DNA of 13,616 nt from JADMII01 sp036278595 (GTDB lineage Bacteria; Chloroflexota; Dehalococcoidia; DSTF01; JACRBR01): assembly GCA_036278595.1 (NCBI GenBank), contig DASUKS010000014.1:1-13616 (forward strand). Direction: 5' to 3'. The stretch's first letter is position 1, and every line of letters begins with the position of its first letter. The position numbers and the translations under genes are program-made. Shown piece after piece: positions 1 through 7,378 of the stretch. The notes under the pieces were generated by a model, which was given only the letters and a program-made list of their open reading frames with translations, did not search any database and was not told where the DNA came from.

Positions 1-99
1 GCGATGGGTGCGTACCGGATCAGGGTTCGGCGCGCGATGCGTGCGAAGGCTGACGAAGGAACGCTGCTGAAGCCGGCGATCTCGCTGCGATCGGAGTGA
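1..99 (+). other. Possible C-terminal end of a gene truncated by the window edge
   Basis: Frame 1 is open from the first base to a TGA at 97-99 (32 codons), ending in a charged tail that reads ...TLLKPAISLRSE. About three quarters of its third codon positions are G or C, which fits coding DNA here but is too short to prove it. The stop overlaps the start of a REP-like palindrome. If the frame is real, that palindrome lies between two convergent genes, exactly as its second copy does at 4627-4649. No family can be assigned. Confidence 0.25.
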
Positions 100-120
100 T
101 TCTTCGCTTCGCTCAGAATG
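98..120. repeat. REP-like imperfect palindrome, copy 1 (ATTCT...AGAAT family)
   Basis: A 23-bp element with ATTCT and AGAAT as outer arms and two inner GC pairs around a TTC centre. It matches 4627-4649 at 22 of 23 positions. It lies just past the 3' end of the capA-like gene and at the end of the partial frame to the left. There is no T-tract, so a Rho-independent terminator is not supported. An interspersed REP-like element is the better reading. Confidence 0.6.
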
Positions 121-155
121 GCAGCCGGCGCAGAATGACACTCTGGGTGCCGCCA

Positions 156-1271
156 CTACTGCCCGGCCGCGAGCGCGGCGCTGGCCGCGTCGACGTGCTG
201 CATGATGGCGGCGGCTTCGTCGGGCGGGGCGAGGCGCGGCTGGTACTGGTCGTAGATGTGGATGGGCGTGTACTTCGTGGCGGTGACCTTCGTGCCGGTG
301 AAGGTGACGTCGAGCAGGGCGCCCTGCTGCGTCTCCAGCGACCAGTCCTGGTCGAAGACGAAGTTGCCGAGCGCGTATGCGACGAACGTGCTGCCAATCT
401 GCTCGTGCGCCTGAACCCAGTGCGGGTGGTTGCCGATCACGAGGTCGGCGCCCGCAGCCGCCGCCGCGCGCGCGAACTCGCGCTGCCGGTCCGACGGCGG
501 CGTTGTGTACTCGATGCCCCAGTGCGGGATCACGATGACGACGTCCGCGAGCTGCCGCGCCGCGGCAATGTCCTCGCCGACCGTAGCGGGGTCCATCGGC
601 GCCGATCCGGGCAGGTCGGCGGTCGCGTGGTAGTAGTCGGCGATGTCGTCGTACGCGAGGAAGGCGAAGCGGATGCCGTTTCGCTCGACCACGACCGGCT
701 TGCGCGCGTCCTCCAGGTTCGCGCCGTCGCCGACGGTGAGGATGCCCTGCGCGCGCAGGTTGATGTCGGTCTGGATCATCGCGTCGTTGCCGCAGGCATT
801 CACGCCACAGTCCTTGATGTGGTTGGCCGCGTGCGAGATCACGTCGTAGCCGGCGTACTTCAGGCCGGGGGCGACGGCGGCCGGGCCCATGAGCGAGAAC
901 GTCTCGACGCAGCCGATAGGCGTGCCGGCGTCGGAGATCGTGGCGTCGAGCGTGCCGATGGTGATGTCGGCGGCGTTGAGGACGTCGTGCAGGGGCTGGA
1001 ACGGCAGCGTCCAGTCGCCGCCGAGCGCCTGGATGCGCGCGTACACGCAGCGCGCCGGGATGACATCGCCGGTGAAGAGCAGGTGGGTCACCGGCTCGTG
1101 CGTGGGTATCGGCGGCGGGCCGGCGGTCTGCGTCGCGGCGTGCTGCGACTGCAGGCCGGGCTCCACCACAACCTTCGAAGATGACCCGCTGCACGCGGCG
1201 AGCACGAGGGCAACGAGTGAAAGCGCAACGAGCGCGATGAGCGGGGGCAGGCGTCGCCGATGCACAGTCAT
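156..1271 (-). CDS. CapA-family metallophosphatase-like lipoprotein
   Basis: 371 residues. Residues 1-27 are a lipoprotein signal: basic MTVHRRR, a hydrophobic stretch, and the lipobox L24-A-A-C27. A Ser/Ala/Pro-rich linker follows to about residue 60. The rest is a CapA (PgsA-type, poly-gamma-glutamate capsule) domain with its usual motif series: FTGD (D69), AANHIKDCG (N150, H151, D154), PHWGIEY (H250, E254), IGNHPHW (H282, H284) and ALGNFVFD (G302-D307). These are the likely metal ligands of a calcineurin-type phosphoesterase fold. The protein is expected on the outer face of the cytoplasmic membrane. The ATG at 1271 is chosen because GGAGGG lies 8 nt upstream and the signal peptide begins there; an in-frame start at 1310 adds 13 residues of unlikely sequence. 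No capBC partners are nearby, so capsule synthesis is not established; many CapA homologues have unknown substrates. Confidence 0.9.
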   Translation of the reverse strand: MTVHRRRLPPLIALVALSLVALVLAACSGSSSKVVVEPGLQSQHAATQTAGPPPIPTHEPVTHLLFTGDVIPARCVYARIQALGGDWTLPFQPLHDVLNAADITIGTLDATISDAGTPIGCVETFSLMGPAAVAPGLKYAGYDVISHAANHIKDCGVNACGNDAMIQTDINLRAQGILTVGDGANLEDARKPVVVERNGIRFAFLAYDDIADYYHATADLPGSAPMDPATVGEDIAAARQLADVVIVIPHWGIEYTTPPSDRQREFARAAAAAGADLVIGNHPHWVQAHEQIGSTFVAYALGNFVFDQDWSLETQQGALLDVTFTGTKVTATKYTPIHIYDQYQPRLAPPDEAAAIMQHVDAASAALAAGQ

Positions 1272-1346
1272 CCGGTGTTCCCTCCCCAACCGGCGGACGG
1301 GCACCAGCATACGCCAGGATCGACGTCCGCGTGAACTACCACGCAG

Positions 1347-1397
1347 GACTATGAACTATTGACTATGAACTAATGACTGTGAACTGGTGACTGAACT
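1347..1397. repeat. Heptad array, GACTATG/AACTATT type with 14-bp higher-order unit
   Basis: Three 14-bp units starting GACTATGAAC, GACTATGAAC and GACTGTGAAC, plus a partial GACTGAACT, each made of two 7-bp halves. The array fills much of the 135-bp gap between the ccsB-like stop (1407) and the capA-like start (1271), and ends 9 bp from that stop. Confidence 0.75.
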
Positions 1398-1406
1398 GCT
1401 CCGCGC

Positions 1407-2291
1407 TCACACCCCCGCGTACGAATGCAGGCCGCTGACCCAGAGGTTCACCGCGAAGTAGGTGAAGAGCACCGCCGCATAGCCAACGATCAGGATCGCC
1501 GCCGAACGGTTGCCCTTCCATCCTTTGAGGCCGCGGGCGTGGAGGTAGCCGGCGTAGATCAGCCAGGTCACCAGCGCCGAGGTCTCCTTCGGGTCCCAGC
1601 CCCAGTAGCGGCCCCATGCGGAGTTCGCCCACCAGGCGCCCAGCGCGATGCCGAACGCGAGCATCGGGAAGCCGACGAGCACGGACTTGTAGGCGATCTC
1701 GTCGAGCTTCTTGCTCGAAGGCAGGCGGGCGAAGCGCCGCTGGCCGCCCTGGACGAAGTACAGCACCGCCGCGCCGAAGGACACCGAGAGCGCGCTGTAG
1801 GAGAGCATCATCATGCCGACGTGGATCGCCAGGATGCGGTTGGCCTGGAGCGCCGGGATGAGCGGCTCGATGTGCTCGGGGAAGAAGACGAGTGAGATGG
1901 TGAAGAGCGCGGCGATGCCGGGGAAGAGCACCGCGCCGAGCGAGCGCTGGCCGTAGACACGCTCGAAGATGACGTAGAACAGCGACGATCCCCAGCCGAG
2001 CGCGATCGTGTACTCGTACATGTTGGCGTAGGGCGGATGGCCGGCGGCGGCCCATCGGAAGGCCAGCGAGCACGTGAGCGCCAGCAGCATCATCCAACTG
2101 ACGCCCGTGGCGAAGGGCGCCACGAACGGCGGCGGCTCACTCTTCGAGGCGATGGTCATGTTGGTGCCGGCGGTCGTCGCCGCGGTGCGATAGCTGACGC
2201 GCGGCCAGAGGGGTAGCGCCAGGTAGGCAGCCGAAGCGGCCAGCGCCAGCACGTACGCCGCGATGAAGAAGTGGTACGCCAGGGATTCCAT
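1407..2291 (-). CDS. Cytochrome c biogenesis protein, CcsA/CcsB(ResC)-like
   Basis: 294 residues, strongly hydrophobic with about eight predicted membrane segments. The key feature is the tryptophan-rich WGRYWGWDPKE motif at residues 226-236, followed by TSALVTW. This is the signature of the haem-handling family that includes ResC/CcsA and CcmF/CcmC. Conserved histidines in the membrane regions (for example in LAIHVGMMML and GYLHARG) could be haem ligands. In system II, this protein works with ResB/Ccs1 to move haem outward and attach it to apocytochrome c. No ResB-like partner is in this window, so it may lie elsewhere or be absent. ATG 2291 is preferred because the first membrane helix begins immediately after it and GAGG lies 4 nt upstream. 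The alternative ATG at 2327 adds 12 residues (MSRLGRASGRGV) with a badly spaced ribosome site. Confidence 0.88.
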   Translation of the reverse strand: MESLAYHFFIAAYVLALAASAAYLALPLWPRVSYRTAATTAGTNMTIASKSEPPPFVAPFATGVSWMMLLALTCSLAFRWAAAGHPPYANMYEYTIALGWGSSLFYVIFERVYGQRSLGAVLFPGIAALFTISLVFFPEHIEPLIPALQANRILAIHVGMMMLSYSALSVSFGAAVLYFVQGGQRRFARLPSSKKLDEIAYKSVLVGFPMLAFGIALGAWWANSAWGRYWGWDPKETSALVTWLIYAGYLHARGLKGWKGNRSAAILIVGYAAVLFTYFAVNLWVSGLHSYAGV

Positions 2292-2376
2292 CACACCTCG
2301 CCCGCTCGCCCGCCCAAGACGCGACATCCATCCTAGCGCACCTGTTCCGGTAGCGGATCGAGCGTGTGGGGACGCT

Positions 2377-3222
2377 CTAAGACACCGCCGACTGCACCGC
2401 CGGGGTGGATTGCTTGGCGTCGGTGGCCGCGTACGGCGGCGCGGGGCGGCGGAACTCGAGGCGCTTGAAGGACTCGGAGAAGGTGTAGCCGGTGCGCTTC
2501 TTTCGCTCTCGGTCCTTCTTCGCGGCGGCGCGCCAGCCCTTCAGCATGTCGTCGCGGGCGCGGCCGTCGATCTGGCTGGTATGGCAGAGGATCGCATCGA
2601 CCTTCTTCTCCAGGTACGGCTCGATGTCGACGTGGAAGTCGGGCTCGTTCGTGCCGGCCATCAGCAGCTCCGCCGTGCGGTGCGCCTGCAGGCCGTCCTC
2701 GCGCAGCTCCGCGAAGTACAGCGGGTCGTGCGCGGCCGGGTACAGCGCGTCGCGCACGACGCGGCCGATGACGCGATGGTCGTGATGGTTGAAGCCGGGC
2801 CGGTAGCCGTCCCAGCTGACGATGACGTCCGGCTTCAGGCGCCGGATCAGCGCGACGACCTGCTTCCGCAGCTCGGCCGTCTCGAAGAGGAACCCGTCCG
2901 GGTAGCCGAGGAAGATGCACTCGCTGAGGCCGAACACGTCGCCCGCCGCGCGCTGCTCCGCCTCGCGGATGGCGGCCAGCTCCTGGCGCCGCATGTCCGG
3001 GTTGCGCGTGCCCTTGTCGCCGCTCGTCGCGACGCAGATGCGCACGTCCCAGCCGAGGTCGCACATCTTCGCGATCGTGCCGCCCGCGAGGAACTCGGCG
3101 TCGTCGGGGTGCGCCGTGAGTATGAGCGCGCGCTCGTAGGTCGCCCACTTCTCGTCGATCTCGCGGCGCTTCTTCGTCGCCTCGTCTTCCTTCTTCGGGC
3201 GCGGGCGCTTGGGATCGGGCAT
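2377..3222 (-). CDS. PIG-L/LmbE family zinc deacetylase
   Basis: 281 residues. After a Lys/Arg/Glu-rich N-terminal segment (1-30) comes the hallmark AHPDDAE at 37-43 (H38, D40, D41), then a second metal-site cluster H146-H-D148-H149. This family removes acetyl groups from N-acetylglucosamine-type substrates: GPI precursors in eukaryotes, mycothiol or bacillithiol precursors in bacteria (MshB, BshB), and antibiotic precursors. The highly charged N-terminus and general sequence do not identify a substrate, and no thiol-synthesis genes are adjacent. The start is supported by GGAGG 4 nt before ATG 3222. It has no signal peptide and is probably cytoplasmic. The gap to the ccsB-like start downstream on the same strand is about 85 bp, so co-transcription is possible. 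Confidence 0.88.
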   Translation of the reverse strand: MPDPKRPRPKKEDEATKKRREIDEKWATYERALILTAHPDDAEFLAGGTIAKMCDLGWDVRICVATSGDKGTRNPDMRRQELAAIREAEQRAAGDVFGLSECIFLGYPDGFLFETAELRKQVVALIRRLKPDVIVSWDGYRPGFNHHDHRVIGRVVRDALYPAAHDPLYFAELREDGLQAHRTAELLMAGTNEPDFHVDIEPYLEKKVDAILCHTSQIDGRARDDMLKGWRAAAKKDRERKKRTGYTFSESFKRLEFRRPAPPYAATDAKQSTPAVQSAVS

Positions 3223-3240
3223 GCGGCCTCCGGGAGTGAA

Positions 3241-3264
3241 CAGTTCACAGTTTACAGTTCACAG
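3241..3264. repeat. Heptad array, CAGTTCA type
   Basis: Units CAGTTCA, CAGTTTA, CAGTTCA and a partial CAG in register. It lies 18 bp upstream of the PIG-L start codon, in the 215-bp spacer after the thioesterase gene. Confidence 0.75.
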
Positions 3265-3313
3265 ATCTGGCGCTGCGCGCCTCACCACGTCTCCTGCGGC
3301 GACCGTTCGGCTG

Positions 3314-3337
3314 CCCTTCTCCACATCATGGAGAGGG
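3314..3337. repeat. REP-like palindrome, CCTCTCCA...TGGAGAGG family, copy 1
   Basis: Bases 3315-3323 pair with 3329-3337 (9 bp, one G-T wobble) around the 5-base loop CATCA. The same stem sequence recurs at 7910-7936. CCTCAC also precedes both copies, at 3281-3286 and 7899-7904, suggesting a longer shared element. No T-tract follows. Confidence 0.6.
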
Positions 3338-3410
3338 AGAACGCGCAAGAGGCGCAGCCAAAGCTACGCCGCTACGTTGACCGCCCAACCAGGCGCTCGG
3401 AAACCGCCCA

Positions 3411-3426
3411 CCTGCGACCTGCGACC
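3411..3426. repeat. Short heptad array, CCTGCGA type
   Basis: Two exact tandem CCTGCGA units plus CC, just past the 3' end of the thioesterase gene (stop at 3438). It is short, but has the same 7-bp period as the longer arrays in the window. Confidence 0.45.
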
Positions 3427-3437
3427 GCGCGCAGCGC

Positions 3438-3920
3438 CTAGTCTTCGTTGCGCTTCATGCCGGGGGCGCCGAGGCGGAAGGTGGCCGTGCCCATCGCGAC
3501 GAGCGCGCCGGCGTCGTTGCGGACGTCGACCGTGGCGACGGCGATCGCCTTGCCGGCGCGCACCACGCGGCCTTCGGCGACGAGCTGGTGGCCGGTCGCG
3601 CGCTCCAGGTAATGCACCTGCAGGTCGATCGTGCCCATGATGCGGTCGTCCGGGAGCGTGCCCGCGGCGACCGCGGTGCCCGCTACCGAATCGATGAGCG
3701 CGCTGATGGCGCCCCCGTGCGCGACGCCGAACGGGTTTAGCACCTCGGGCACGAGCGCCATGGTGATGCGCGCCCAGCCGGGGCCGGCGGCGTCGAGCTT
3801 GAGGCCGCAGTGCGCGTTGAACGACACGCGCCGCTCGAAGACCTCGCGCCGGTCCTCGATCCACGCATCCCAGTCGAAGCCGTCAGGCGGCTGCGCGTGC
3901 TGTTTCGGTTCGATTGCCAT
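3438..3920 (-). CDS. PaaI-family hotdog-fold thioesterase
   Basis: 160 residues, the usual size for the family. The catalytic segment is N62-PFGVA-H68-G69-G70-AISALID77. This matches the PaaI/HGG pattern, in which the Asn/His-Gly-Gly loop and the acidic residue on the following helix activate water to hydrolyse acyl-CoA. The following strands (IDLQVHYLERA, GRVVRAGKAIAVATVDV, ALVAMGTATF) are typical of the hotdog sheet. Such enzymes act as tetramers in the cytoplasm, and many serve aromatic acid degradation such as phenylacetate. No paa genes are adjacent, so the substrate is open. ATG 3920 has no clear Shine-Dalgarno sequence; the residues before the fold (1-30) are polar and may be an extension. 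It is transcribed divergently from the DinB gene at 4032. Confidence 0.9.
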   Translation of the reverse strand: MAIEPKQHAQPPDGFDWDAWIEDRREVFERRVSFNAHCGLKLDAAGPGWARITMALVPEVLNPFGVAHGGAISALIDSVAGTAVAAGTLPDDRIMGTIDLQVHYLERATGHQLVAEGRVVRAGKAIAVATVDVRNDAGALVAMGTATFRLGAPGMKRNED

Positions 3921-3947
3921 CGTGCTGGGATCGTAGCACCGGAGAGG

Positions 3948-3978
3948 AGTTCACAGTTCACAGTGGACAGTTCACAGA
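3948..3978. repeat. Heptad array, AGTTCAC type, in a divergent promoter region
   Basis: Four units in register (AGTTCAC, AGTTCAC, AGTGGAC, AGTTCAC) plus a partial unit. It occupies the middle of the 111-bp region between the divergently oriented thioesterase (start 3920) and DinB (start 4032) genes. Confidence 0.78.
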
Positions 3979-4031
3979 TTGTTTGTGGGCGGGATGGACG
4001 TTCTCGCTGCCGCGGGCCTATGCTCGGTGCG

Positions 4032-4565
4032 ATGAGCGCACCGGAACTGCAGGCGTTGTACGACGGCTGGGCGGAGCAGCAGCGGATGCTGCTCGACTCG
4101 CTGCGGCCGCTGACGCCCGAACAGATGCAGCTGCGGCCATCGCCCGGCGAGTGGGCGATCTGGCAGCTCGCGAGCAACATGGCGGGCGGCCGGCTCTACT
4201 GGCTGTGCAGGATGCTCGGCGAGGACGACGGCGGGTTGGCGCAAATGTTCCGCGTGGACCACGCAACGGTGGCGGGCGTGTCGCTCGAATGGGCCGGGTG
4301 GGAGGACAACGAGGACCAGCCGCGCAGCGCCGACGAGGTGATCGCGGCGTTCGAGAAGACGTGGGGAGTGATTGAAGGCTGCATCGACCGTTGGAGTCTG
4401 TCCGATCTCGGAACAGCCGTGACGAAGAAGGACGCGTTCGGGGTCACCCGCACGATCACGCCCGGGTGGGTGCTCTGGCGCGTGATGTGGCACGAGGTGC
4501 ATCACGGGAGCGAGATCGCGCTCATCCTGCGGATGCACGGTCTGCGGACGGCGATCAGTCGCTAG
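4032..4565 (+). CDS. DinB-like four-helix protein with altered metal site
   Basis: 177 residues with the DinB/DUF664-like pattern. There is a first helix, then LTPEQMQLRPSPGEWAIWQL (family pattern: a Trp followed about eight residues later by the first His), a variable middle, and WHEVHHGSEIALILRMHG near the end (H154, H157, H158). This superfamily includes bacillithiol or mycothiol S-transferases and many uncharacterised metalloproteins. The position that normally carries the first metal-binding His is Asn49 here; the second DinB gene in this window has His at its own residue 49. The protein may bind metal weakly, use another ligand, or be non-catalytic. ATG 4032 gives a start close to the first helix. 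An ATG at 4020 in frame adds four residues; neither has a strong ribosome site. Confidence 0.82.
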   Translation: MSAPELQALYDGWAEQQRMLLDSLRPLTPEQMQLRPSPGEWAIWQLASNMAGGRLYWLCRMLGEDDGGLAQMFRVDHATVAGVSLEWAGWEDNEDQPRSADEVIAAFEKTWGVIEGCIDRWSLSDLGTAVTKKDAFGVTRTITPGWVLWRVMWHEVHHGSEIALILRMHGLRTAISR

Positions 4566-4626
4566 CGGCGTTTGCTGCACTACCCGACGAACCTGCTTCA
4601 GCCACGACTCGTGCGGCTTTCGGAGA

Positions 4627-4649
4627 GATTCTCCGCTTCGCTCAGAATG
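4627..4649. repeat. REP-like imperfect palindrome, copy 2 (ATTCT...AGAAT family)
   Basis: It differs from 98-120 at a single position (C for T in the left arm). It lies in the 125-bp gap between the convergent DinB gene and the unassigned gene at 4691. The rest of this gap shows no ORF and no T-tract terminator. Confidence 0.6.
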
Positions 4650-4690
4650 ACAACGGCCCTCGGCGCGCGGGCCTGCAGCCGTTGCGGTCG

Positions 4691-5497
4691 TTACTGCTCG
4701 AACAGCGCGGGGAACTGCGCGCGGTCGAGGCGCATGATGGAGGCGTAGCGGCGGGCGGTGTCGAGCGCGCGCTCGTCGCCGGTCTCGCGGTAGCGGTTGA
4801 AGCTGTCGAGCATCTTGTTCGACATGAGCTCGAGGTCGAAGCCGAGGATGTAGCGTCGGCTCATCTCGTTCAGCGCGTCGGCGTACACCTCGAAATACTC
4901 ACCGAGCTTGAGCAGCGTCGCCCGCTGGGACGTCTGCTCCGCGCGCCGCTCCTGCGCCGCCATGCGGTACATCGTCTTGCCGGTGCTTACGTAGTACGCG
5001 GGGTCGACGCCGGTGCGATGTCGCGCGATCGGCTTGCCGCGCGGCACGCGCTTCGGCGCGACGCTCGCCGGGAAGATGCCGGCGACGAACAGCGCGGTGT
5101 CGGCATAGCGGCGGTAGGCGTCGAAGCGGTCGTCGAGCTGCTCGAGCGCCTTCTCGCCGTCGAGGACGTCCGAGAAGTACAGCGTCCGCGGCTTCGCGTC
5201 GGCCGCATCGCCGGGGGCGTACATCTCGCGCGCGTAGAGGTAGCGGTCGAGGAGCTCGCCCAGGTAGTCGAGCACGCGCGCGTCGCTGCTGTGACGGCCG
5301 ACGTAGAGCACCTTGATGATGAAGAGGTCGAACAGCGCGCGTGTGCTGATGTGGCTGATCTCGCCGATATCGTCGTAGACCGCGCTCACGAGCTCGTCGA
5401 CGGCACGCGCGAAGCGGGAGTCGGCCGCGTTCCTTCCGTCGTTGCCGGCGATGATCGCTTTCAGCTCTTCGATGCGCTCTTCGAGCATCATGGCCAT
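4691..5497 (-). CDS. Conserved-looking helical protein of unknown function
   Basis: 268 residues from ATG 5497; I cannot assign a family. It appears almost wholly alpha-helical and soluble, without a signal peptide or membrane segment. Visible blocks are an N-terminal helix (MLEERIEELKAIIAG), then DELVSAVYDDIGEISHISTRALFDLFIIKVLYVG, a central ALFVAGIFPASV, YYVSTGKTMYRMAAQERRA, and a C-terminal amphipathic stretch ending RAQFPALFEQ. The dense spacing of aromatic and Arg residues suggests a defined fold rather than a spurious frame. Codon positions rich in G/C and an antisense strand with no recognisable protein also support it. The start is uncertain: ATG codons occur at 5524, 5497, 5491 and 5488 in frame and none has a good Shine-Dalgarno sequence. 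5497 is a compromise. It is divergent from the oxidoreductase gene at 5672. Confidence 0.75.
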   Translation of the reverse strand: MAMMLEERIEELKAIIAGNDGRNAADSRFARAVDELVSAVYDDIGEISHISTRALFDLFIIKVLYVGRHSSDARVLDYLGELLDRYLYAREMYAPGDAADAKPRTLYFSDVLDGEKALEQLDDRFDAYRRYADTALFVAGIFPASVAPKRVPRGKPIARHRTGVDPAYYVSTGKTMYRMAAQERRAEQTSQRATLLKLGEYFEVYADALNEMSRRYILGFDLELMSNKMLDSFNRYRETGDERALDTARRYASIMRLDRAQFPALFEQ

Positions 5498-5606
5498 CGT
5501 AACAGCGCCGCGTTGCGACCACATGAACAGCCGCCGCGGGGCTGTGAACCCTGCCGTAATGATCGGCGGGTGGGAAGCGGCGCGAGAGGGGGAGTCAAGC
5601 TCGATC

Positions 5607-5636
5607 TGGCGGCTCGGATACGTGCCTTGTCATAAT
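5607..5636 (+). promoter_or_regulatory. Weak promoter candidate for the AOR-family gene
   Basis: CATAAT at 5631-5636 resembles a -10 box, 35 bases before ATG 5672. The sequence about 18 bp upstream (TGGCGG) is a poor -35, so support is slight. It is the most AT-rich stretch in this divergent spacer. Confidence 0.2.
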
Positions 5637-5671
5637 GCGCCGTCCCCGCGTACTGCCGGTCGAGGTCTGCG

Positions 5672-7369
5672 ATGGCGAAGGTCCTCCGCGTCGATATGTC
5701 CCGCATGCACGTCAGCGAGCAGCCGGTACCCGAGGAGTGGCGGCTGCTCGGGGGACGGGCGCTGACCTCGCACGTCGTGGCGACGGAGGTCGAGCCGCGG
5801 GTGCACCCGCTGGCGCCGGAGGCGAAGCTCGTGTTCGCGCCGGGACTGCTCGGCGGCACGGCGATCACGACGTCCGGGCGCACGTCCTTCGGCGGCAAGA
5901 GCCCGCTGATGGGCGGGCTCAAGGAGTCGAACGTCGGCGGCGTGCTCGGGCACAAGCTGGCGAAGCTCGGCATCAAGGCGGTGATCGTCGAAGGGGCGCC
6001 GGAGGACGGCGGCCTCCGTGTGCTGCACATCGCGGCGGACGGCGCCTGGCACTTCGAGCGCGCGGACGGCCTCACCGGTCTCGGCAACTACGAGACGCAG
6101 GCCCGCCTGCTCGAGAGCGCGCCCGCACACCAGCGCGCCGTGATCACGATCGGGCCGGCGGGCGAGATGCGCATGGCGGCGGCAACGATCGCGGTCAACG
6201 ACCCGGAGGGGCGGCCGACGCGGCACGCCGCGCGCGGCGGGCTCGGCGCGCTGATGGGCGCGAAGGGGCTGAAGGCGATCGTCGTAAACGACGGCGGCGC
6301 GAAGAACGTCGAGGCGGCGGTGCCGGACGCGTTCCGGACTGCGATGCTCGAGTTCTCGCGCGTCGTGCGCGACGACCCGCGCACGCAGAACCTCTCGAAG
6401 TACGGCACGGCGGGCGTGATCAAGTTCGTCAACCGCGACAACGTCCACTCGCTGCCGGTGAAGAACCATACGCTCGGCACGATGACGACCGCGGACCTGC
6501 TGAGCGGGCAGAAGATCGCCGAGATCGGCGCGGAGCGCGGCGGCAAGATGCTGCCGTGCATGGCCGGCTGCATCATCAAATGCGCGATCCTCTTCAATGA
6601 CACTGAGCACGTGCACACGACGACGGCGCTCGAGTTCGAGACGATCGCGCTGCTTGGCAGCAACCTGCAGGTCGATGACATTGACGCCGTCGCGCAGATG
6701 GATCGCGCCTGCGACGACATCGGCCTCGACACGATCGAGATGGGGAACGCGTTCGGCGTGGCGATGCAGGCGCGCGTACTGCCGTGGGGCGACTGGCGCG
6801 GCGTGCTGCGAACGTTCGACGAGGACATCCGCGCCGGCTCGCCGATCGGCCGCGTGCTCGGCGGCGGCACCGCGCATGTCGCGCGCACGTTCGGCATCGA
6901 GCGCGTGCCGGTGGTGAAGGGGCAGGGGCTGCCGGCGTGGGAGCCTCGCACGCTGAAGGCCATGGGCATCACCTACGCGACGAGCCCGCAGGGCGCCGAC
7001 CACACGGCGGGGCTGGTGACGGCGCGCGGGGTGACGCCCGAGACGCTGCTGAAGGCGTCTCGGCACGAGCAGCTGATCATGGCGGCGGTGGACTCCGTCG
7101 GGCTGTGCCAGTTCTCGAACCCGGTCGAGGCCGACATGGCCTCGTTCGTCACCGCAATGCACGGCGTCGAATGGAGCGCGGACGACGTGCTGGCGCTCGG
7201 GCGGCGCGTGCTGCTCGAAGAGCGCGCGTTCAACGAGGCCGCGGGCTTCGGGCGGGACGCTGACCAGCTCCCGGAGTTCCTGCGCACCGAGCCGCTGCAG
7301 ACATCGGACGGCCCGCAGGTCTTCGACCTGGACGACGCGCTGATCGACTCGTTCTGGGACTTTGAGTAG
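5672..7369 (+). CDS. Aldehyde:ferredoxin oxidoreductase-family tungsto/molybdopterin enzyme
   Basis: 565 residues, somewhat shorter than the roughly 600 of Pyrococcus furiosus AOR. The N-terminal domain (about 1-210) has AOR landmarks: KVLRVDMS, LLGGRAL, GGTAITTSGRTSFGGKSPLMGG and RGGLGALMGAKGLKAIVV, which contact the bis-pterin cofactor. The C-terminal part has LEFETIALLGSN (E321, E323), GADH (H444) and GLCQF (C479). The iron-sulfur ligands are probably C296, C300 and/or C304 together with C479. The cluster motif reads PCMAGCIIKC (CxxxCxxxC) rather than the CxxCxxxC of the Pyrococcus enzyme. The family oxidises aldehydes or related carbonyls to acids with ferredoxin as acceptor; the substrate here is unknown. 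No small ferredoxin-like subunit is next to it. GAGGT lies 5 nt before ATG 5672. The DinB gene follows after 52 bp. Confidence 0.92.
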   Translation: MAKVLRVDMSRMHVSEQPVPEEWRLLGGRALTSHVVATEVEPRVHPLAPEAKLVFAPGLLGGTAITTSGRTSFGGKSPLMGGLKESNVGGVLGHKLAKLGIKAVIVEGAPEDGGLRVLHIAADGAWHFERADGLTGLGNYETQARLLESAPAHQRAVITIGPAGEMRMAAATIAVNDPEGRPTRHAARGGLGALMGAKGLKAIVVNDGGAKNVEAAVPDAFRTAMLEFSRVVRDDPRTQNLSKYGTAGVIKFVNRDNVHSLPVKNHTLGTMTTADLLSGQKIAEIGAERGGKMLPCMAGCIIKCAILFNDTEHVHTTTALEFETIALLGSNLQVDDIDAVAQMDRACDDIGLDTIEMGNAFGVAMQARVLPWGDWRGVLRTFDEDIRAGSPIGRVLGGGTAHVARTFGIERVPVVKGQGLPAWEPRTLKAMGITYATSPQGADHTAGLVTARGVTPETLLKASRHEQLIMAAVDSVGLCQFSNPVEADMASFVTAMHGVEWSADDVLALGRRVLLEERAFNEAAGFGRDADQLPEFLRTEPLQTSDGPQVFDLDDALIDSFWDFE

Positions 7370-7378
7370 CGCCGCGTT

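Noticed and set aside
156..3920. The minus-strand run as one functional operon
   Set aside because: Spacers of 85-215 bp containing repeats and palindromes, and unrelated functions, make a single pathway unsupported.
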